A DNA stretch of 7,469 bases, from NCBI GenBank assembly GCA_025353085.1, contig JANXRI010000301.1:1-7469 (forward strand), in the 5' to 3' direction. Shown piece after piece: positions 5,493-7,469 of this stretch. The position numbers were made by a program, and so were the translations under genes. Positions within the stretch are counted from its first letter, which is position 1; each line of letters starts with the position of its first letter. This stretch comes from Betaproteobacteria bacterium. GTDB taxonomy: Bacteria; Pseudomonadota; Gammaproteobacteria; Burkholderiales; SG8-41. Under the pieces are notes generated by a model. The model made no database searches and was not told the origin of the DNA. It worked only from the letters and a program-made list of their open reading frames with translations.

Positions 5493-7469
5493 TTGCGCCT
5501 CACTGAAATCAAACTCGCTGGCTTCAAATCGTTCGTCGATCCCACCAGCATCCCGGTGCCGGGCCAGCTAGTCGCCGTAGTGGGTCCGAACGGCTGCGGT
5601 AAATCCAATATTATCGACGCCGTGCGCTGGGTGCTCGGTGAATCCTCAGCTAAACATCTGCGCGGCGAAACCATGCAGGACGTATTGTTCAATGGCTCGG
5701 GCAATCGTCAAACCGTCAATCGCGCGGTGGTCGAGCTCGTGTTCGACAATAGCCTTGGCCGCGCGGGAGGACAATGGTCGAGCTACGCCGAAATTTCAGT
5801 CAAGCGCGTGCTTGAGCGCGACAGCGAGTCGGCGTACTACATCAACAATCTTAACGTGCGGCGACGCGATGTCGCCGACATTTTCCTCGGCACGGGCCTG
5901 GGCGCGCGCGCCTACGCGATCATCGAGCAAGGGATGATCTCGCGCATCGTCGACGCAAAACCCGAAGAGCTGCGGGTGTTCCTCGAAGAAGCGGCCGGCG
6001 TGTCGAAATACCGCGAGCGCCGTCGCGAAACCGAGTTGCGCCTCGGCGATACACGCGAGAATCTGCTGCGCGTTGAAGACATTCGCCTTGAACTCGACAA
6101 GCAGCTCGAGCATCTGACCGGGCAGGCGGAAGTGGCGCGCCAGTACCACGGCTTGCAGGGGCAACTGCGGCTGGCGCAGAACCTGCTGTGGTTGCAGAAA
6201 CGGCGCGAAGCGACCAGCGCGCGCGAGCGCTACACCCGGGAAATCGAAAAACTTGGAGTCGAGCTCGAAGCAGAGACCGCGCGTCTGCGCGAAGCCGAAC
6301 GCCGCATTGAAGAATTGCGCGACCGCCAGCACATGTCAGGCGATGCCGTGCAGGCGGCGCAAGGCAGCCTCTATGAGACCAACGCAGAATTTTCGCGCGT
6401 GCAGCAACAGTTGCAGCACGTGCGTGAGAATCGCCATCGCATCGGCAATCAACTCGCGGCGTTGCAGAATCAACTCGAGCAGGGCGACAGCCAATTGCAA
6501 GCGCAGTATGCGAGCCGGGACGAATGGCAGCAGGAAGCATCGCGCGCTGATGTGCAAGCGCAAGCCTGTAAGGCGGATGCCGACGCCACTGCTTCCCGGT
6601 TGCCGGTGGCGGAGCAGCAGTTTCGCGCCAGCCAGGAGGCGCGCGATTTATTGCAGCAACAGGTCGCCGGCAATCTGCAGGCGCTGCAACTGGCGCAAAC
6701 ACGTAGCGAACATGCGCTTAAGAACCTCGCACACCTGGCGCAAAGAGAACAGCGACTGCGCGAAGAGCAGGCCACGCTGACGCCGCCTGCCAGCGATGAA
6801 CTGGAACGCCTGCGCCACGAGCTCACGTTGCTCGAAGTCGAGCAGCGCGGCAAACGTGCGTCGCTCGACGCCGAGGAGGCGTCGATCCCGCATTTGGAAC
6901 AGGCCTTACGCGAGCAGGGCGCCGCCGTGGACGCGGCCGCGCAACAGGTGAATGCACTGGCCGCACGCATCGACGCGCTCACGCAGTTGCAGGACCGTAT
7001 TGCACGCAGCGAGACGATGCAAGGCTGGCTCGCCACTCACGATCTTAATTCGGCGCGCCGGTTGTGGCAGGACATCGAAATCGAAGCCGGCTGGGAAGAT
7101 GCACTGGAGGCCGTGTTGCGCGAGCGCCTTAATGCGATTGGCTTGGGCGACCTCGGGCAAGCCGCGCCGTGGCTCGGCGATTTGCCGCCGGGCCGAATGA
7201 CCGTTTACACGGCGGATGGCGCAAGCGCTGCGACACCTGCGCCATTCGGGCTCGAGTCTTTGTCCGGTTACGTTCGCTGCAAGAATTCGGCAGCCGCCGG
7301 CGCGCTGGCGGATTGGCTCCACCAGGTTTACGTCGTGAGGGATCGCCACCAGGGATTGGCCCTGCGCGAGCGCTTGCCGGCCGGCGCGTTGCTGGTGTCC
7401 GGTGACGGTCACGTGTTCACGCGCCATAGCGTGAGTTTCCATGCGCCGGATTCGGAGTTGCACGGCGTG
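5493..7469 (+). CDS. smc: chromosome segregation protein SMC, N-terminal part through the hinge (runs off the window)
   Basis: SMC is the ATPase subunit of the SMC-ScpAB condensin that loads on DNA and extrudes loops for chromosome organisation. 659 codons are present without interruption, about 55-60% of a usual protein of roughly 1170 residues. The N-terminal ABC half shows LRLTEIKLAGFKSFVDP (1-17), Walker A GPNGCGKSN (31-39, Lys37) and FLGTGLGARAYAIIEQG, with the likely Q-loop Gln near 147. From about residue 170 (VSKYRERRRETELRL) to about 500 runs a long Gln/Glu/Arg/Leu-rich coiled coil. From about 505 comes the hinge (GWEDALEAVLRERL, then SGDGHVFTRHSVSFHAPDSE at the edge). The signature motif, Walker B and return coil lie outside. 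The start is taken as TTG at 5493 because SMC proteins normally begin MRLTxIKLxGFKSF. An in-frame ATG at 5442 would add 17 atypical residues; neither start has a clear ribosome site. Confidence 0.95.
   Translation, partial: MRLTEIKLAGFKSFVDPTSIPVPGQLVAVVGPNGCGKSNIIDAVRWVLGESSAKHLRGETMQDVLFNGSGNRQTVNRAVVELVFDNSLGRAGGQWSSYAEISVKRVLERDSESAYYINNLNVRRRDVADIFLGTGLGARAYAIIEQGMISRIVDAKPEELRVFLEEAAGVSKYRERRRETELRLGDTRENLLRVEDIRLELDKQLEHLTGQAEVARQYHGLQGQLRLAQNLLWLQKRREATSARERYTREIEKLGVELEAETARLREAERRIEELRDRQHMSGDAVQAAQGSLYETNAEFSRVQQQLQHVRENRHRIGNQLAALQNQLEQGDSQLQAQYASRDEWQQEASRADVQAQACKADADATASRLPVAEQQFRASQEARDLLQQQVAGNLQALQLAQTRSEHALKNLAHLAQREQRLREEQATLTPPASDELERLRHELTLLEVEQRGKRASLDAEEASIPHLEQALREQGAAVDAAAQQVNALAARIDALTQLQDRIARSETMQGWLATHDLNSARRLWQDIEIEAGWEDALEAVLRERLNAIGLGDLGQAAPWLGDLPPGRMTVYTADGASAATPAPFGLESLSGYVRCKNSAAAGALADWLHQVYVVRDRHQGLALRERLPAGALLVSGDGHVFTRHSVSFHAPDSELHGV

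Noticed and set aside
6470..7036. Ser/Cys/Ala-rich 188-codon frame on the minus strand inside smc, and the similar frames at 5796-6332, 5920-6702 and 6906-7463
   Set aside because: All are opposite the uninterrupted SMC reading frame. Their Ser/Cys/Arg-rich composition comes from reading the reverse strand of a Gln/Ala/Arg-rich coiled coil.

Overview
This window looks like a chromosomal housekeeping segment of a betaproteobacterium. The evidence is the GC-rich sequence, the style of the SMC N-terminus and hinge, the short single-domain QueF, and the succinylase-branch lysine genes dapC and dapD beside the type IV pilus gene pilU. No sequence search was possible, so the taxonomic call rests on protein style only. 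I saw no mobile element, CRISPR array, tRNA, rRNA or phage gene. Genes are densely packed and no stretch over 300 bases lacks a gene.

Layout. On the minus strand, reading from about 4000 down to 1, a likely single transcription unit runs dapC (N-succinyldiaminopimelate aminotransferase), dapD (tetrahydrodipicolinate N-succinyltransferase), a 265-residue protein of unknown function, then pilU (type IV pilus retraction ATPase). The gaps are 17, 68 and 12 nt. A perfect TATAAT box lies just upstream of dapC. Diverging from dapC on the plus strand is an EamA/DMT-family membrane transporter, best started at a GTG behind an AGGGG ribosome site. It converges on queF (queuosine biosynthesis, minus strand). 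queF is divergent from smc (chromosome condensation, plus strand), which runs off the right edge after its hinge domain. smc is an uninterrupted 659-codon frame from a probable TTG start.

How the genes fit together. DapD and DapC catalyse consecutive steps of the succinylated diaminopimelate pathway, which supplies lysine and peptidoglycan precursor. The 265-residue protein and PilU may be co-transcribed with them, but no functional link between them is evident. The transporter, queF and smc are separate units.

The one real anomaly is at the left edge. The end of pilU carries what looks like a 40-bp inversion (9-48) between perfect 8-bp inverted repeats (1-8 and 49-56). Flipping the segment restores a more natural PilU C-terminus, which then continues beyond the window. 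It could be a true micro-inversion or template-switch mutation, or a fold-back artefact at a contig end. I found no convincing novel multi-gene system here.
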